Positions 37,497 to 51,125 are shown, numbered from the stretch's first letter. The stretch is 64,000 nucleotides of DNA from Dryomyza anilis (GCA_951804985.1 OX638130.1:41317475-41381474); one strand, 5' to 3'. Notes: a model not told the origin generated them from the letters alone. A program made the numbers and translations.

Positions 37497-38233
37497 GGAC
37501 CGAGAGTGGCAAGGAGGACGTAGAACGAAGGGAGGAGGACGAAGGACGTAAAAAACCCAAATAGAAAATGGTGAAATTTTAAAGTTTTGAATAAAAAATA
37601 TTTACACATTCTAACAATTAAAAAAAAATCAATGAAAAATAAAATATATAAAATTAAATACACACTGAGATTCCAAACCACGGACCCTCCAGTGTATAAT
37701 AGAAATATTTATTTAAAATAATATGGAAATTAAAAAAAAAGTACTACGAAATATTACTTAAAATAAAATAATATATAATAAAAATATGACAATAAATAAA
37801 AAAAATACACACTGCGAATCCGAACTCCGGACCATCCAGTGTATAATACAATAATTCATACTATTAGTATGTAAATTATAATTCTCATTAAATATAAAAC
37901 GATAACACTATAAAATCAAACAAATATTTATATTCAAAACGTATCATTTTTCGCAGCACTGAATGCTGGTGATAAAAATAATAAATTTGTATATCAAATT
38001 AAATGGAAATTAAAATGCGATCAAAAAATCAGTATATAATAATTTATGCAATTATAATTTACAAAATAATTTATAAATTATTAAATCAAAAATACAATAT
38101 AAAATATTTAAATCAAAATATGAAACATTAATTATTTTTCAAAATGTAAAAATTTCATAAGTAAAGGTAAACAAAGGACAAATATACCACGAAACAAATT
38201 AAGAAATAGTAAATTACACTGTCGACAATTAAA
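37497..38233. other. AT-rich leader of decayed Ty3/gypsy element
   Basis: No LTR is recognised here, so the 5' end of the following element seems lost. A motif of about 40 bp containing TACACACTG and TCCAGTGTATAAT occurs twice, at 37661-37700 and 37808-37850, 147 bp apart. No gene seen. Confidence 0.45.
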
Positions 38234-39073
38234 ATGGGTACGGACAATATTTTGAAACTCGTACGTTATTTGGTTCCCTGCTTTTCTGGAACAGATTCAC
38301 AATTATTAAAAACAGAAATTTACAGATTTATTGAAGGTTGTAAAACTGCGAAGCTTGTAATTCTAGATTCAGAGAGTAATGTATTTATTAAATGCGTTAG
38401 GTTACGATTGAATGGGGATGCTTATGACTTAGTAAGGTCAAGAAATTTCGAAAAAATAGAAGATTTACACGATTTGCTAAAAAATACATACTTAGAAGTA
38501 GTTTCCTTAGATTCAGTACTACAAAAGGTTAGACAAACATATCAAAATAGTGGAGAAAAGTTGAGGGCATTTTCCAGACGGTTATATGGATTACAATTAA
38601 TGGCATTGGAGATCGCCAGTAAAAAGTACAGAAAAAACATAGGTATTGATGACGTGTTAAGATTAGAGTTGTTGGATTCAGTTCTGACTTCTTCCAAAAT
38701 TGGATTTCGGGATCCAACAATAAAAATTATGTTTGGTAGCAAGTCAAACACATTAGATGCATTGTTAGATGAAGCTCTAAATGTGGAAGCTCTTATGCAG
38801 CGAGAACCATGCTCGAAACAGTACAATTACAATTTTAAGGAAGAAACTTTTTCAAAAAGCAATGAGCAAAGCAAAACGTTAGCAGATGAATTTGGACAAG
38901 TAATTAATAATGATGATATAAATTCCGAAATAGGGAGAACATTTCCAATATGTTCCTTTTGTAAAAATCAGGACACAGGGAAGATTGCTGGAATGGAAAA
39001 AATATGCCTTTCTGCAAAGAGTGTCAAACTTATGAACACGAATCTAATTGGAAGTGTGGAAATAATAAAATGA
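38234..39073 (+). pseudogene. gag: Gag of decayed Ty3/gypsy element
   Basis: A 279-codon frame starting MGTDNILKLVRYLVPCFSG with a capsid-like helical region (FIKCVRLRLNGDAYDLV). Near 38965 a one-base change throws it out of frame inside the first zinc knuckle: CSFC is in this frame, and the matching GHREDC is only readable in the next. The ORF then continues in the frame that begins at 39004. Confidence 0.7.
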
Positions 39074-40269
39074 AAAATATGAATACACCTGCAAATTATA
39101 CACAACAAGGTGATAATAATCAAATGAAAAATAATACAACTAATATGAAATGCTCATGGTATAATAGAAAAGGGTATACAATAACTAATTGTTATGCGGA
39201 AGAAAATATAGAATCAGCTACAGATAATATAGTTAGGCCAGAAGTTGTAGAAGTTTGTTATACTACACCACAAAAAAGCGAAATAGAGAGTATAAGTAAA
39301 AAAGAAAATAAAGAACAAAAAGTGAAGATACATATTAATGAAGATAGTAATCTTCCAACAAAAACATATAATGCACTAAATAATAAAACACAACTTGACG
39401 CGAAAAATGAACAGAATATAGGAATTAAGGAAATTAAAAATAAACAAATTATAAAGAAAGCAAATGAAGTAAAGAAAGTAAAACCAATAAAATCCGAAGT
39501 TAAAAATATTAAAATCAAGAGTAATAAAATCAAAAGTAAATCGAATAAAAAGAAAGTTGTAATTAAGGGCCCTGAAAATTTGGGAATTGTAGATCAAATG
39601 TCTGGCAAGACTGTGAATACATTCCGTACAGGGGCAAGTATAGTTTTCAATGAATTAATTTCAATATTTCTTTTTATTATTAGCGCTATGTGCGTTTTAT
39701 CATCAGAAATGTATAATAAATTCACGATCTGTAAAATTAAATTGTCTTCAATTGCTAATAATTTTAAGAGTAAATTTATGTCGAGGAAAATCAAATTAGC
39801 TTCACAATTAGGCATGCATCGTAAAATATTTAATCGGTATGGAGAGTGTTTCAAGATATCCGATACAAGTGATGTGTTCATTGAAGTACCTTGCGAGGCA
39901 GCAAAAAATGGAAAACTTACTTTATTAGTGGATTCTGGAGCTGAGGCCAGCCTGATTAAAGAAAATAGGATGGCACATTTGCCGAATTTTAATAAAAATA
40001 TTCAGAAAGATCTGAGTGGTGCTATTGGTGGATGCTCCACTAAAACCCGGCACACAAACACGGAAAACCTGAGTTTAACGCTACACGTTGTGTCACTTGA
40101 ACAAGGCGTACCAGGAGATGGAATAGTCGGGCGTGACAATCTCTGGAACAGATCTATAATAAATGCGTTAAATAAAAAAATTACATTTTTTGATGAAGAC
40201 AAAAATCACCTTGTTAAATTTCCATTAAAATCATTACAAGACATAGAAAATATTAATTTTAATCAATAA
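39004..40269 (+). pseudogene. Gag 3' end, linker and protease
   Basis: A 421-codon frame. It starts with knuckle remnants (CKECQTYEHESNWKC, and CSWYNRKGYTITNC with two ligands lost), continues with a very Lys/Glu/Asn-rich linker, and then has an unusual hydrophobic segment (ISIFLFIISAMCVL, near 39660-39710) that could span a membrane. Near 39920 comes the aspartic protease motif LVDSGAEASLI. It ends at a stop before RT; protease C-terminus and RT leader lie in other frames. Confidence 0.7.
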
Positions 40270-40371
40270 ATCAGGGTACATCCCAGAACGGCCATGGTTC
40301 TATCACTGCCATTAAGAACAAGAATTCCTATAGTTTTGATGCACTAACAGGAAATTCAGCCAGGAGTATAT

Positions 40372-41450
40372 TTGGGAAAGAGTTTAACAAACGTTAGAAG
40401 AAATAGAGTATATGCATCAATTTTAAATGCCATCGATAAGGAGGTGACCATTGATAGCAATTTCAAGCCACAATTTTCTAATTTTAACAAATATAAAGAA
40501 GCAACAAAGGCGAGTTCTACAATAAATACAATAAACTCGGTTAATATAAAAAATAGAATTGATAGATTATTAGGGAATGTAAAGATCGATGAATCATTAA
40601 ATAAAGAAGAAGTGGCATCTTTGCAAAATATTTGCTTGTCATATCTTGACTTTTTCATTTGGAAGGGGATGAATTAACATTCACTCCGATATTAAAACAT
40701 GAAATACCCACACAATGGAATCAGCCACCAATAAATCAGAAACAATATAAACTTCCACATACGCATAGAAATGAGATTAATAGACAAGTATCAAAGATGT
40801 TAGACGATGGAATTATTTCACAAAGCATGTCACCTTGGAATTCCCAATTATTATTGGTACCTAAAAAGGGCGATAAAGATGGCAATAAGAAATGGAGACT
40901 GGTTATAGATTTCCGTAAATTAAATGACGTCACCATCAAACAGGTATTTCCTATACCACGAATAGATGAGATTCTAGACCAGTTAGGTAATAGTCGGTAT
41001 TTTTCAACACTAGATTTAGCCAGTGGTTACCATCAGGTTTTAGTTGAAGACAATGACAAAAGAAAAACTGCTTTCAGTACAGGCCTTGGTCATTTTGAAT
41101 TCCACAGGATGCCATTCAGTGTAACGAGGGCACCTGCCACTTTTCAAAGGGTTCACAGGGTATTGACTGTTTCGTTTATTTAGATGACATAGTTGTTTAT
41201 GGAAATAGTTTAGCAGAACACGAACATAGGCTATGCAAAGTTTTGCAAAAGCTGAGAGTACATAATTTGAAATTAAATACAGAGAAATGTCAGTTTTTGC
41301 GACGCGAGGTTATATATTTAGGACATAAGTGTTCTGAGTTAGGTGCCCTACCAGACCCAGCCAAAGTAGAGTGTGTAAAAAATATTCCAGTTCCGAAATA
41401 TAGGAAGGAAGTTCAAGCATTTTTAGGCTTAATTAATTATTAGAGAAAAT
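40372..41450 (+). pseudogene. Reverse transcriptase of decayed Ty3/gypsy element
   Basis: Broken into frames. 40659-41183 has LVIDFRKLNDVT, FSTLDLASGYHQV and RAPATFQR, then loses a short stretch. VYLDDIVVYG is readable around 41185 in another frame. 41243-41443 continues with LNTEKCQFLRREVIYLGH and stops at a TAG where FLGLINYYRKF is expected. The RNase H domain is largely deleted between about 41580 and 41690. Confidence 0.8.
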
Positions 41451-41689
41451 TTATAGGAGGTATGGCGAAATTGTCATTACCAATAAACTGTTTGCTTAAA
41501 AAGGACGCTAAGTTCATATGGAATGACAATTGTCAGAATTCGTTTCTAAAACTTAAAGAGCCAATTATATCACCACCCATAACCATGAAAGAGATGAAAA
41601 GAGACAAGGAAGACGATAAGAAACAGTCTGGATGCGATTCTGACGATTCGATAACAAAGGAAAATGACAATGTAATAATTCTAACTGAA

Positions 41690-42414
41690 CCTCGGGACAT
41701 AGAGACGGTAATTAAAGATTTTCTCGATCACCGTAAGGTGCTCACCAAGGTGGCGTAAAAACATTTTTAAGAATTCGGAAACTGTACCGATGGAAGAGTA
41801 TGCAGAAGCAAATAAAGGATTATGTGAAAAATTGTTCAAAATGTCAGGTAAACAAGAGTTCAAGGCTGACGAAGATGCCAATGGTTCTAACCGATACGCC
41901 AGTCAGACCCTTTGTCAAAGTGTAAATGGACCTGGTGGGTATTCTGCCTGAAACCATTTCAGGGAATAAATACATCTTAACGTTTAAGGACGATTTTTCT
42001 AAATTTATGTGCTGTGTGGCTATACCCGATGCGGAAGCCAACACCGTAGCAAAAGCATTCTTCAACGAAATAGTTACACGCCACAATATATCCAAAGTAT
42101 TGGTAACAGACAATGGATCGAACTTCGTTTCCAAACTATTTTCGGATACATGTAAATTGTTAGGAATTAAAAAATTACATATAACACCCTACCATCCACA
42201 GGCTAATGAGTCATTGGAACGAAGTCATCGTTCATTAGCTGAATATTTACGTAGTTTTGCTAAAGAGGATGGGTCAAATTGGGACCAATGGTTAAATTCT
42301 GCAATGCATGTTCATAATAACACGGTGCATACGTCAACGGGTCAAACACCATTCCGTACGTTGTACGGGTTTAACTTCGACATGCCTACGAATTTAAAGC
42401 GTAAATGGTACTAA
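41690..42414 (+). pseudogene. Integrase of decayed Ty3/gypsy element
   Basis: A zinc-binding CxxC remnant is readable near 41835 in a stop-containing frame. The catalytic core 41926-42414 is open: MDLVGILP (first Asp), VTDNGSNF (second Asp), and LERSHRSL with Glu 35 residues later, giving a complete DD35E triad. It ends prematurely at 42414; remnants of the C-terminal domain follow to about 42580. Confidence 0.8.
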
Positions 42415-42718
42415 AGGTACTAAAGTACCAAATACAGCGATCACACGAGATCGTCAGGCAAAATCAATGTAGGACCAAGGAGGTGTCGAAAAAACAATAC
42501 GACAAGAATCTCAACCCTATACAATTCAAACCACACGACATGGTTTTAATGAAAAACCAAACTAGGAAGAATAAGTAAAATTACATACTTCGTCATTTGG
42601 AGGAAAAAATAAATATAAATAGTTTAGGAAAACAGTAAGCAAAAAACAAAGGAAAACTTATAGTAATAAAAAAAAGAGATAGGACATATTAAAAATAATA
42701 ATTTAGTAATAAGAAATA

Positions 42719-43018
<300 letters not shown>

Positions 43019-43856
43019 TAGACATCTGCACAAATGGTTTTGAAGTTTCCTCTGCAAATATGCACTACTGCACTCTACAGTTTTGAACTCATTGAGCAAA
43101 TGACAATCGACAGTATTATGGTGAAGTCTCTCTGAGCGACTTACCTTCACTTCAGTATTTGTTTCATTGGTGTCAAGCACTGTCAAAACATCAAGCCATT
43201 CCAAACATTCAATGCAACGAATACAGTAGATGCAGCGAGTGAGCGCAATGAGTAACGAGTGAGAAAACGAACATTGAAAACAACAACAAATCGTTCGACG
43301 GCAGTAATGTTGTTATTGGTATTTATGTGTTTATAAAAAATTCAACAATCATTATTTTAAAAAAAAAATGTTAAAAAAAAATTGGACGACAAAACCAACG
43401 CTTTGGTCGAAAAGTATATCAAAAAAAAAAAAAAATTTAATTAAATAAAAAAAATTAAGTAATGAAAAAAAATGTTTTTCAATAAATAAAAAACTTAATA
43501 TAAAATATTATGTGATTTTTTTATAACATTTGTTTTTTCTATATTTCAATATTAATGATAATTCCTATTCTATTCCGTACTCTAGTAAGAATGATAAATG
43601 AAAAAAATGAAAAATGCACTAAGTACTCGGTGTCATAAGCAGTTCATTTCAGTATTTGAATGTTTATTGCACATCATCATAGACCTCTTCACTTCAGTTT
43701 TGTGTTGCTTGTGTTTTGTTTTGACAGTACTTGGTTCTTTGTTGTTGTGAGCAAGACATTCATTTGATTTTCAAGCATAGAGTTGAAGACAGTAAATGTT
43801 TTGAAACGAAATGAATGTCTTAATGTGGGTTTCAAATGGACTTGTGCAGATGTTTA
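43019..43856 (-). mobile_element. TIR element (TAGACATCTGCACAA), inverted copy
   Basis: Reverse complement of the 1865-2729 element, 838 bp. The left end is perfect; the right end has a substitution (TTGTGCAGATGTTTA). A long (TA)n lies on the left and a short one on the right (43857-43871). More diverged from the other two copies than they are from each other. Confidence 0.7.
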
Positions 43857-44924
43857 ATATATATATATATAACTATTTTAGGAAAAGAACTTATAATTTT
43901 AAAGTTAGTTAATCATCAATTGAGAAAAGAAATAAATTAAGCACATGCAACCAATTGCATTAATTTAAAACTAAATCAATGTTAGTCATAAAATTGTCGA
44001 ATTCAATACCGATAATGCAAAACCAACAATTGCATTACTGACTTATATTAATAGCGCACGCCAGCAAACCTTGAAAAGGGTCATTCCCCCAAATGTTTCA
44101 TGCTGAAGCACATATGCAATTTGTACGAACGTATGTATATCATACACTAAGCAAGCGTTAATAGCTGCCATATAAATGCAGATCTTGCAGTTTTTTTTTT
44201 TTATACCATAAACAATGCAAATAAATATAATTCAATTTTACCGTCATGCCAATAGGAAGTTTCATATAATGTGACTTATATAAGTACACAAAAATAATAT
44301 AATAAAATATTAAACATGTTTAGAAAATAAATCGCAACTCTAATTATATTTATTTACATGCAAAAAGAGAGATATATAATATAGAGAGATATTAAAAAAA
44401 GAGAGATATATAAATATTTAGTACAGTTAAAATTAACAAAAAGGAACGAAAAAAAATATATTAATTGAATATATAAAATGTAAAAAAAAACAGGTAATAA
44501 ATATAAGTAAAGAATTTAAAATGAAAAAAAAGCGATTTATGCATTAACATATTTAGGGCAGTTTAAATTTAAAAAAAAGAGGGATACAAATTTTTATTCT
44601 AAAGAAAAAAAAGAAGACAAAAAAAAATAATATTAACAGTTAAATTTTTATAGAATAAAAAAAAATAATTAAAAAAATATATATATGAAAAAAAGGGGAA
44701 CTAAAAGTAAAAAAAGGAGAAAATTTTAATTAAAGAGAAAAAAAAGAAGGAGGTATGAAAATTTTAATTAAAGAAAAGAAAAAAAAAAGGAAGAAAATAA
44801 GAAGAAAAGAAAAAAAATATAGAGAAAAAAAATAAGAGAAAAAAATATATAAATAACAGCAGAAAACAATACATTCATATTTAAAAAGAAAAAATTATAT
44901 GAAATATTTTTATTTTTATTTTTG

Positions 44925-44995
44925 CGCATTGAAGGGGGATTGAATCCGCCGCATTGAGACGACGATCTTAACCATTGGTCTAAGGACATAATACA
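44925..44995 (-). ncRNA. tRNA-like remnant, possible SINE head
   Basis: On the minus strand, ACCAATGGTTAAGATCG resembles an A box/D-arm, and GGATTCAATCC resembles a B box/T-arm at roughly tRNA spacing. It is followed by an AAAAAT-rich tail. No acceptor stem pairs, so it is not a functional tRNA. Confidence 0.3.
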
Positions 44996-45746
44996 CTAAA
45001 ATTACACTAAAGCTAGTGCTACACTAAATAACTGTGTTTCAAATAAGTTAAACACTTACAAACAACATTTAATTTCAATGTTATTGCATACATAAACAAC
45101 TATACTTTACATGACACTAAGTTTAGATAAACTAGTACCACACTAAATAGTAATAGTTCAAATAATGTACCATACTTAATTTCAAGTAATTTAAATATCT
45201 TAAGATCAATCTTTTTCTTGTGACGAATGTACATAAACCATTATATAATTTACGAAAATTATATTAAGTTTATATAAGTTAGTACCACACCACACATTTG
45301 GAAGAGTTTAAAAACAAAATTAAATTACTTGTTTGTAAAATATTCATGTAAATTTAAAATATCCGAGTGCACAAAAATTGTTATTTAGATAATCGTTGGG
45401 GTCTTGGGACTTTAATGGGGACATGTGGAAGGAGCTCTGGGTGTTATCAAAAAGAAGAAGAAGTGAAGCAGAGGCCCAGCTTCAAATAAAGAAAAGAATA
45501 AAGAAAAAAACGAAGAAATGAAGCAGAGTGGCAGTATATTTGAAGACGTAGAAGGATGCACTAGGAGCAAACTTGTTGTTATACCAAGCACAAGTAGATT
45601 GCAGTGATTGAATTTTAATCATAAAACTACAACTGCCAGAAACAAGATGCAGAAAACAATATTCAACATTGATATTGAAAATGTATATAAAAAGTCAAAT
45701 AATTATGTCTTCCATCGCACATAGAGAAGAAGCGATGCAGTAACAA

Positions 45747-45925
45747 TTTTCTGATATCAACAATTCAGAAATCTATAATATTCTAAATAAAACGACATGA
45801 GCACCAAGATGTTCCACAAAAAAGTAGTGAAGAAGATGCCCAGCGGTTTTCTGATATCAACAATTCAGAAATCTATAGGCTACATAAAGTGACATGAGCA
45901 CCAAGATGTTTTCAAAATGTTTGAC
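45747..45925 (+). repeat. Two-copy 100-bp tandem repeat
   Basis: TTTTCTGATATCAACAATTC and ACATGAGCACCAAGATGTT recur with a period of 100 bp (first starts 45747 and 45847). Imperfect copies. Confidence 0.85.
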
Positions 45926-46544
45926 AAGATCGCAGAAAAGAACACTCATCTCGAACGAATCGTCAACCAAGAACGGGACCAAAACTCTCTTGACCGACTA
46001 AGAGTCCAGCGTATCAACATAACGACGTCTACTGGAGATAACACCATTAGCAAATTCCACAAGAACCATCGAAGCCCAACAGATCCAACAGACTACATAC
46101 AACGAAACATTGAAGATGAACAAGGCAAATCCGACCCAACACACAGAAGAGCAAGAGGAGAAATCTGGTCCAACAGTAGGGCATACAAAAGTCACTCAAG
46201 TAATTATTTACACCTCTCTAACCCAAATATAAAATCAATATATTCATTTTAAAATACCAACAAACACACACACACACACTCAATACACATGCAAAACACG
46301 TATAAGTATAATAATTTGAACAAGTTTATCTATATACACATATATATATAATAATTATCATCCAATTACAAGTATTAAATCGGTTCGATTATCATTATAT
46401 GTATGAACAAATATTACACAAGTATAAAACGAAAGATATTAAAAAAAATATATACAAAACACAAAAATAAAATATATATATAACAAAAAAAAAAAAATAA
46501 TAATAATAATAAAAAAAAAAAAAAACAAATAATAATATATAAAA

Positions 46545-46577
<33 letters not shown>

Positions 46578-46847
46578 AATATATATAAAAGAAGAAATCT
46601 ATCTCAAAAAAAAATATTATTATCATTATTATTGAAACCCATTTAATTATTCAAACATATTTTTATAGATAACTTAAGATAAAATAACATATTATATTTA
46701 TTATCACTATATTAAAATAAACATATTATCATTATTAATCTTAATATCAACTCTAATAAAACATCATTTCTATATATTCAACAATATATTTAAGACATTT
46801 TGTAAAAATTATCATTAATTCTAATATTAATAATAATTTTTTTCCAT

Positions 46848-46860
46848 AAGGGGGGAGGAA
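46848..46860 (+). other. Polypurine tract
   Basis: AAGGGGGGAGGAA immediately before the TG of the LTR at 46861. Confidence 0.8.
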
Positions 46861-47566
46861 TGTTGTGAATTAGCGCATACATTTTTCTTTTCTTTATGGT
46901 TCTTCACTATTCATTCATTTTTGGATGTTGCTGCACATATGTTGAGCGCATCATGTTTTTATATCATGTTGTACTCATGTAGTACAGCAACATGTTCATA
47001 GCATTGTCCCAACGCTTCACGTTGGCAACAATGATAATAATTTGGCAAAGCGCTAAGCTTTGCGTAGAACACACCTCTTTCAAGTTAGCTTCCACAGTTA
47101 ACAAAAGCTTGCGATAATTCTGCAAAGCGCTAAAGCTTTACTTAGACCACACCTCTTGCAATAGAATTTATCATTGCATGATTAGGGGGCTACGTTAAAA
47201 TAAGCAGAGCAGCGTTTGCCAACAATTTTGATATTTCGCAATTGGTGTTAGCCAAAAACTGCAAGTCGGACTTTCTTCAAAAGTTACGTACACCAAAATT
47301 GAGTGAAAGTGAAAACTCACTAGAACATAGTGAGAATAGAATTTAAGAAAAGCTTGCAACGAAGGTATTGTTAATACCTTTCGTTGCAATTTAAAAGATT
47401 GTAGTTTAACCAACCTCAAGTGGAGGTACTAAAATAGTAAAAGTGTCTTTTCAACTCTAAAATTAATAAAAGTGTCTTTTCAACTCTAAAAATAAAAAAG
47501 TGTCTTTTGATTAATTAAATTGTAAAATTAATAAATGTAAAATAAATCAACTCTAACTTTACAACA
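46861..47566 (+). repeat. 3' LTR, 706 bp
   Basis: It starts TGTTGTGAAT and ends TTACAACA, giving 6-bp terminal inverted repeats. Inside are two diverged copies of CAAAGCGCTAAGCTTTGC...ACACCTCTT (about 47043 and 47121) and three of AAAGTGTCTTTT (about 47439-47510). No partner LTR is found in the window. Confidence 0.75.
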
Positions 47567-48638
47567 GAGGTAATGTATGCAACATGGAGAGCCGCTAGTA
47601 AAGCGGTAGCAGCTTTAGAATGTTGCAGATTGATCTGAGTAAATACCGTGACAGGATAATTAACTCGTTTCTCATCATGTACTTAGATAGCATGACATCT
47701 AACGACTTCTGGTCTCAGCCAACAACCAGGGTTGAGCCCTCCTTGTCCTCCGGACGTCGCTCTGGTTCATGGCTATAGATTTTTCATCCGTTCATTTCGA
47801 TGCCCTGGTTCTGAGCACGTAGGCAGGCAAACACATCCGCTGTTTTCCTGATAGGACCAGGTATCCAGCATATTGCTCGCCAGCGTTTGGGTTCGTCTCC
47901 GCTGAAAACAGCGAAACGCGATTTGCCCAAGGGGGGGATTTTAGCAACGGCTGTGGCAATCCAATCGAAATTGGCTTGAGTCGAGCATAGCACCTTCATG
48001 ATGCTATCACTCGTCTCACAGGCTTTTGCGTTTGCACTGACACCGCCGGTTCTGACTAGCCGCCAAAGATGATCGGTGCTGTGTTTTACTTCTGCATCAT
48101 TCATCTTTTGCTCATTCCCCAATGTGCCAATAATCGCAACCGGAAGAGCTTTGCGAGCACCATCACGATATTATACTGCTAGCCTACCTCTGCCAGTGGA
48201 TGTTGAAGGCAGTTCATCCGCGGTCGATCCGGAACATGAAGCGCCAGTGCTCTTGCTTGTGGAAGCAATATCACTGGACACTGTCGAGTTCTGGGAGTTA
48301 CGGGGTTTCACAGTAGTAGTGAAGGTTTTAAACTTCTTACCATTGTGCTTCTCAGGTGCATTGGCAACCACCACAGCAGCAGCAACCTCCACCGATCTAT
48401 CGCGTTTTGCTGTGGTAGCTGGGGAAGAGAAAGCTCCAGCGTCGCCTTTAGCCTTTTCAGCCTCTTTGAGATCTTTCGCTTTATTCTTCCTTCTCCTACT
48501 CACCTGGGCATCGGACAACCTGACCTCTGTATTCAGAGATCCGGGTCCGGTCTCCAATGGAAGTTTAGCTTCCAGTTGGGCGTCGGTCTCTCTAGGATTA
48601 GATGCTGGTAAGACACCACTTTCCTTCGATCGACCCAT
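47567..48638 (-). pseudogene. LOA-like element ORF1 and start of endonuclease
   Basis: The ORF1 frame runs from MGRSKESGVLPASN (48638) to a stop at 47784, with one in-frame TAA near 48170. It has a Lys/Ala-rich, Ser/Thr-rich N-terminus and then LWRLVRTGGVSANAKACE and ICWIPGPIRKTADVF, which resemble ORF1 proteins of insect non-LTR elements. At 47642-47570, QINLQHSKAATALL matches the first strand of an apurinic-type endonuclease, cut at 47566 by an LTR. It is on the same strand as the LOA-like RT at 37496-35089, so they may be one interrupted element. Confidence 0.6.
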
Positions 48639-48689
48639 GTTTCCAAAAACGTGACAGAAAAGAGCCCTGAGAGGAAGCAATGATACGCA

Positions 48690-50570
48690 GTACCACAATT
48701 TACTTTCTCGTTTTCCTGATATTACGAACGCATCGACAATCAAGAAAACCAAGCACAGTGTTGAGCACGTAATCGAAACTAAAAGACTTCCGGTAACATC
48801 AAAAGCACGAAGTTTGGCACCGGAGAAGCTTGAAATAGCTAAACGTGAGTTTCAATTTATAGTTGACCAAGGGCTGTGTTGGCCATTTAAAAGTAGCTGG
48901 TCAAGTCCGTTGCATATGACGACAAAGAAAAATGGCCAATGGCAAACCAAGTGATGACTACCGTCGTTTGAATTCATAAACAATTCCCGGCAAGTACCAC
49001 ATATCCACGACTTCGGACACTGTCTAACAGGTAAATCAATTTTTTCAACTGTTGATTTGGTTCGTGCGTACAAACAAAACCCAGTCGCGTCCAAAGATGT
49101 CCCGAAATCAGCGATAATAACGCCAATCGGTTTGTTCGAGTTTGACTACATGAGCTTCGGTTTGTGCAACGCAGGTTAAACCTTCCAACGCTTTATGCAT
49201 GAAGTTCTGCGAACAACATTTACTCCATCTTCAGCAACTTTTCGAACGCTTTCAAAAATACGGAATTGTCATCAACGTCGCAAAATGTAATTTCGGAAAA
49301 TCAGCAATTAATTTTCTTGGTCATTGTGTTGAGAAGGATGGCATTCGTCCGCTTCCTGAGAAAGTTGCTGCGATAGTCGATTGTCCAAAGCCGAAAACCG
49401 TTAAAGAAATTCAGTGTTTCGTGGCAATGATTAATTTTTATAGAAGATTCATTCCACATGCAGCAGCAAGTCAAATTCCGCTTCTCGCTTATCAAAAGGG
49501 AAACAAGAAGAATGACAAAACTCCAATCGTGTGGACCGACGACGCCAACGCTGCTTTCGAAAAATGTAAGTTGGATCTTTCTCATGCTACACTTTTGGTT
49601 CATCCCAGTGACAAATTACAAATCTGCGTTATGGCGGATGCATCCGATAATGCAATCAGCGGCGTGCTACAGCAAAAAATATCTGTCGGCTGGAAGCCTT
49701 TGAGCTTCTACTTAAAAAAGTTGAATGAAACGCAACGAAAATACAGTACTAACGACCGTGAACTGCTAGCCGCCTATTCTGTTGTTAAGTACTACGTTAT
49801 ATGCTTGAGGGTCGCGCATTCGTAATTTTCACTGACCACAAGCCTTTAACAATCACATTTAAGCAATACTTGGACAAAGCAACTCCTCGACAGTTTTGCC
49901 AGCTCGACTATTTGTCCCAATTTTCAACGGACATCCGTCATATTATTGGTGAAGAAAAAGTTTTTGCAGATATGCTTTCACGTATTTCAACTATTACAAC
50001 ACCTGGCGTGATTGACTATGATGCTTTGGCTGAAGCGCAGAAATCGGATATCGTGTTGCAGGAATTCCTATCTGAAAAAAAGCCGACGTCGTTGAAAGCT
50101 ATCACCCGAATCAAAACCGTTTTATTGTGATATTTCAACGGAACATGCACGACCATTTGTGCCACCAAGTTTCAGGCGAGTAGTCTTTGATGCCTTGCAC
50201 AATTTATCTCATGGTGGTGTGACGCAACTTCGAAATGCATTCAACGTTTTGTTTGGCCAGAGATGAAGAAGGATATCAAGCTCTGAACTAAACAATGCGT
50301 AATGTGTCAGCGCTCAAAAGTGTATCGTCACACGCACAGCGAAATCGGTACGTATCCTCTAACGACGGATCGTTGCTACTTTCAAAAGGTTGCAGCTACA
50401 TCCTAACGTGCATCGATAGATTTACTCGATGGCCGGAAGCTTTTCCAATAGAGGATATTCGAGCATCAACTGTTGCTGACGTTTTTTTTACAGGGGATGG
50501 ATTGCTCGTTATGGCGTTCCATCGCGTATTTCGACAGACGTCAATTCGAGTCGCAATTATTTAAAGAACT
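48690..50570 (+). pseudogene. pol: Pol of CsRn1/Kabuki-like element
   Basis: RT begins around 48690 (LLSRFPDIT), passes SLAPEKLEIAKREF, and hits a stop where CGDYRRLN is expected (about 48951). It continues in pieces to an open frame at 49199-49825 with HCVEKDGIRPLPEKV, INFYRRFIPH and the RNase H Asp in VMADASDNAISGVL. RNase H continues at 49801-50130 (FTDHKPLTI). A decayed integrase follows (50295-50564, FTRWPEAFP). There are many frameshifts. Confidence 0.8.
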
Positions 50571-50606
50571 GACAGCACTGCTAGGAGCCACAACACAAAC
50601 AACTGG

Positions 50607-51125
50607 ATGGAAGTACTACCAACTGTACTTTTAAGACTACGAGCCAGCATGCCCGAAAACATCAGTTCAACACCATTCGAAATGACATACGGAACCTCAA
50701 TTCGACTTCCAGGGGAGATGCTTTCCGAATTTCAAAACGCACAACCAACAGAAGAATTTGTGACGTCCCTAAAATCAAAAATGGGTGCACTCAAACCAGT
50801 TCTTCCTGTGCATAAAACAAATCGCTCTGTATTTGTTTCGAAGGACTTAAGAACCTGTTCGCACGTTTTTCTACGGCGTGATCAAATTAAGCAACCGTTA
50901 CAACCACCATATGACGGACCATTTCGAGTGGTTAGCCGAACTGAGAAATTGTTTACTCTTCTCATAAATGGTGCAGAAAAAGTGGTTTCTATCGATCGTG
51001 TTAAAGCTGCATTTGAATTTAATCTGGATATTTCTGAAGACGCCCGAAGAATTACATTTCCAGTACCAACCAGCTACTTAATACCCACAAGTTCTCAGAA
51101 TCATACGAAGTCATCGACAACATGA
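50607..51125 (+). pseudogene. Integrase C-terminal part, CsRn1-like
   Basis: An open frame of 172 codons. It includes the end of the integrase core (ENISSTPFEMTYGTSIRLPG) and the GPY/F-like domain (QPPYDGPFRVVSRTEKLFTLLING). It is in frame with no stop to 51125, then a short 3' UTR and the polypurine tract. Confidence 0.7.

Larger units (their letters stand above)
43857..46847. other. AT-rich region with no supported gene
   Basis: Mostly A-rich. The open frame 45917-46252 (111 codons, start MFDKIAEKNTHLERIVNQ) has no recognised motif and may be decayed element sequence. Simple (CA), (AAT) and (TA) runs occur at 46265-46600. Confidence 0.4.

Noticed and set aside
44925..44995. Functional tRNA gene
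   Set aside because: A and B boxes are only approximate and the acceptor arms do not pair.
48076..48654. 192-codon plus-strand frame
   Set aside because: It mirrors the minus-strand LOA-like ORF1, whose composition and neighbouring endonuclease start support the minus strand.
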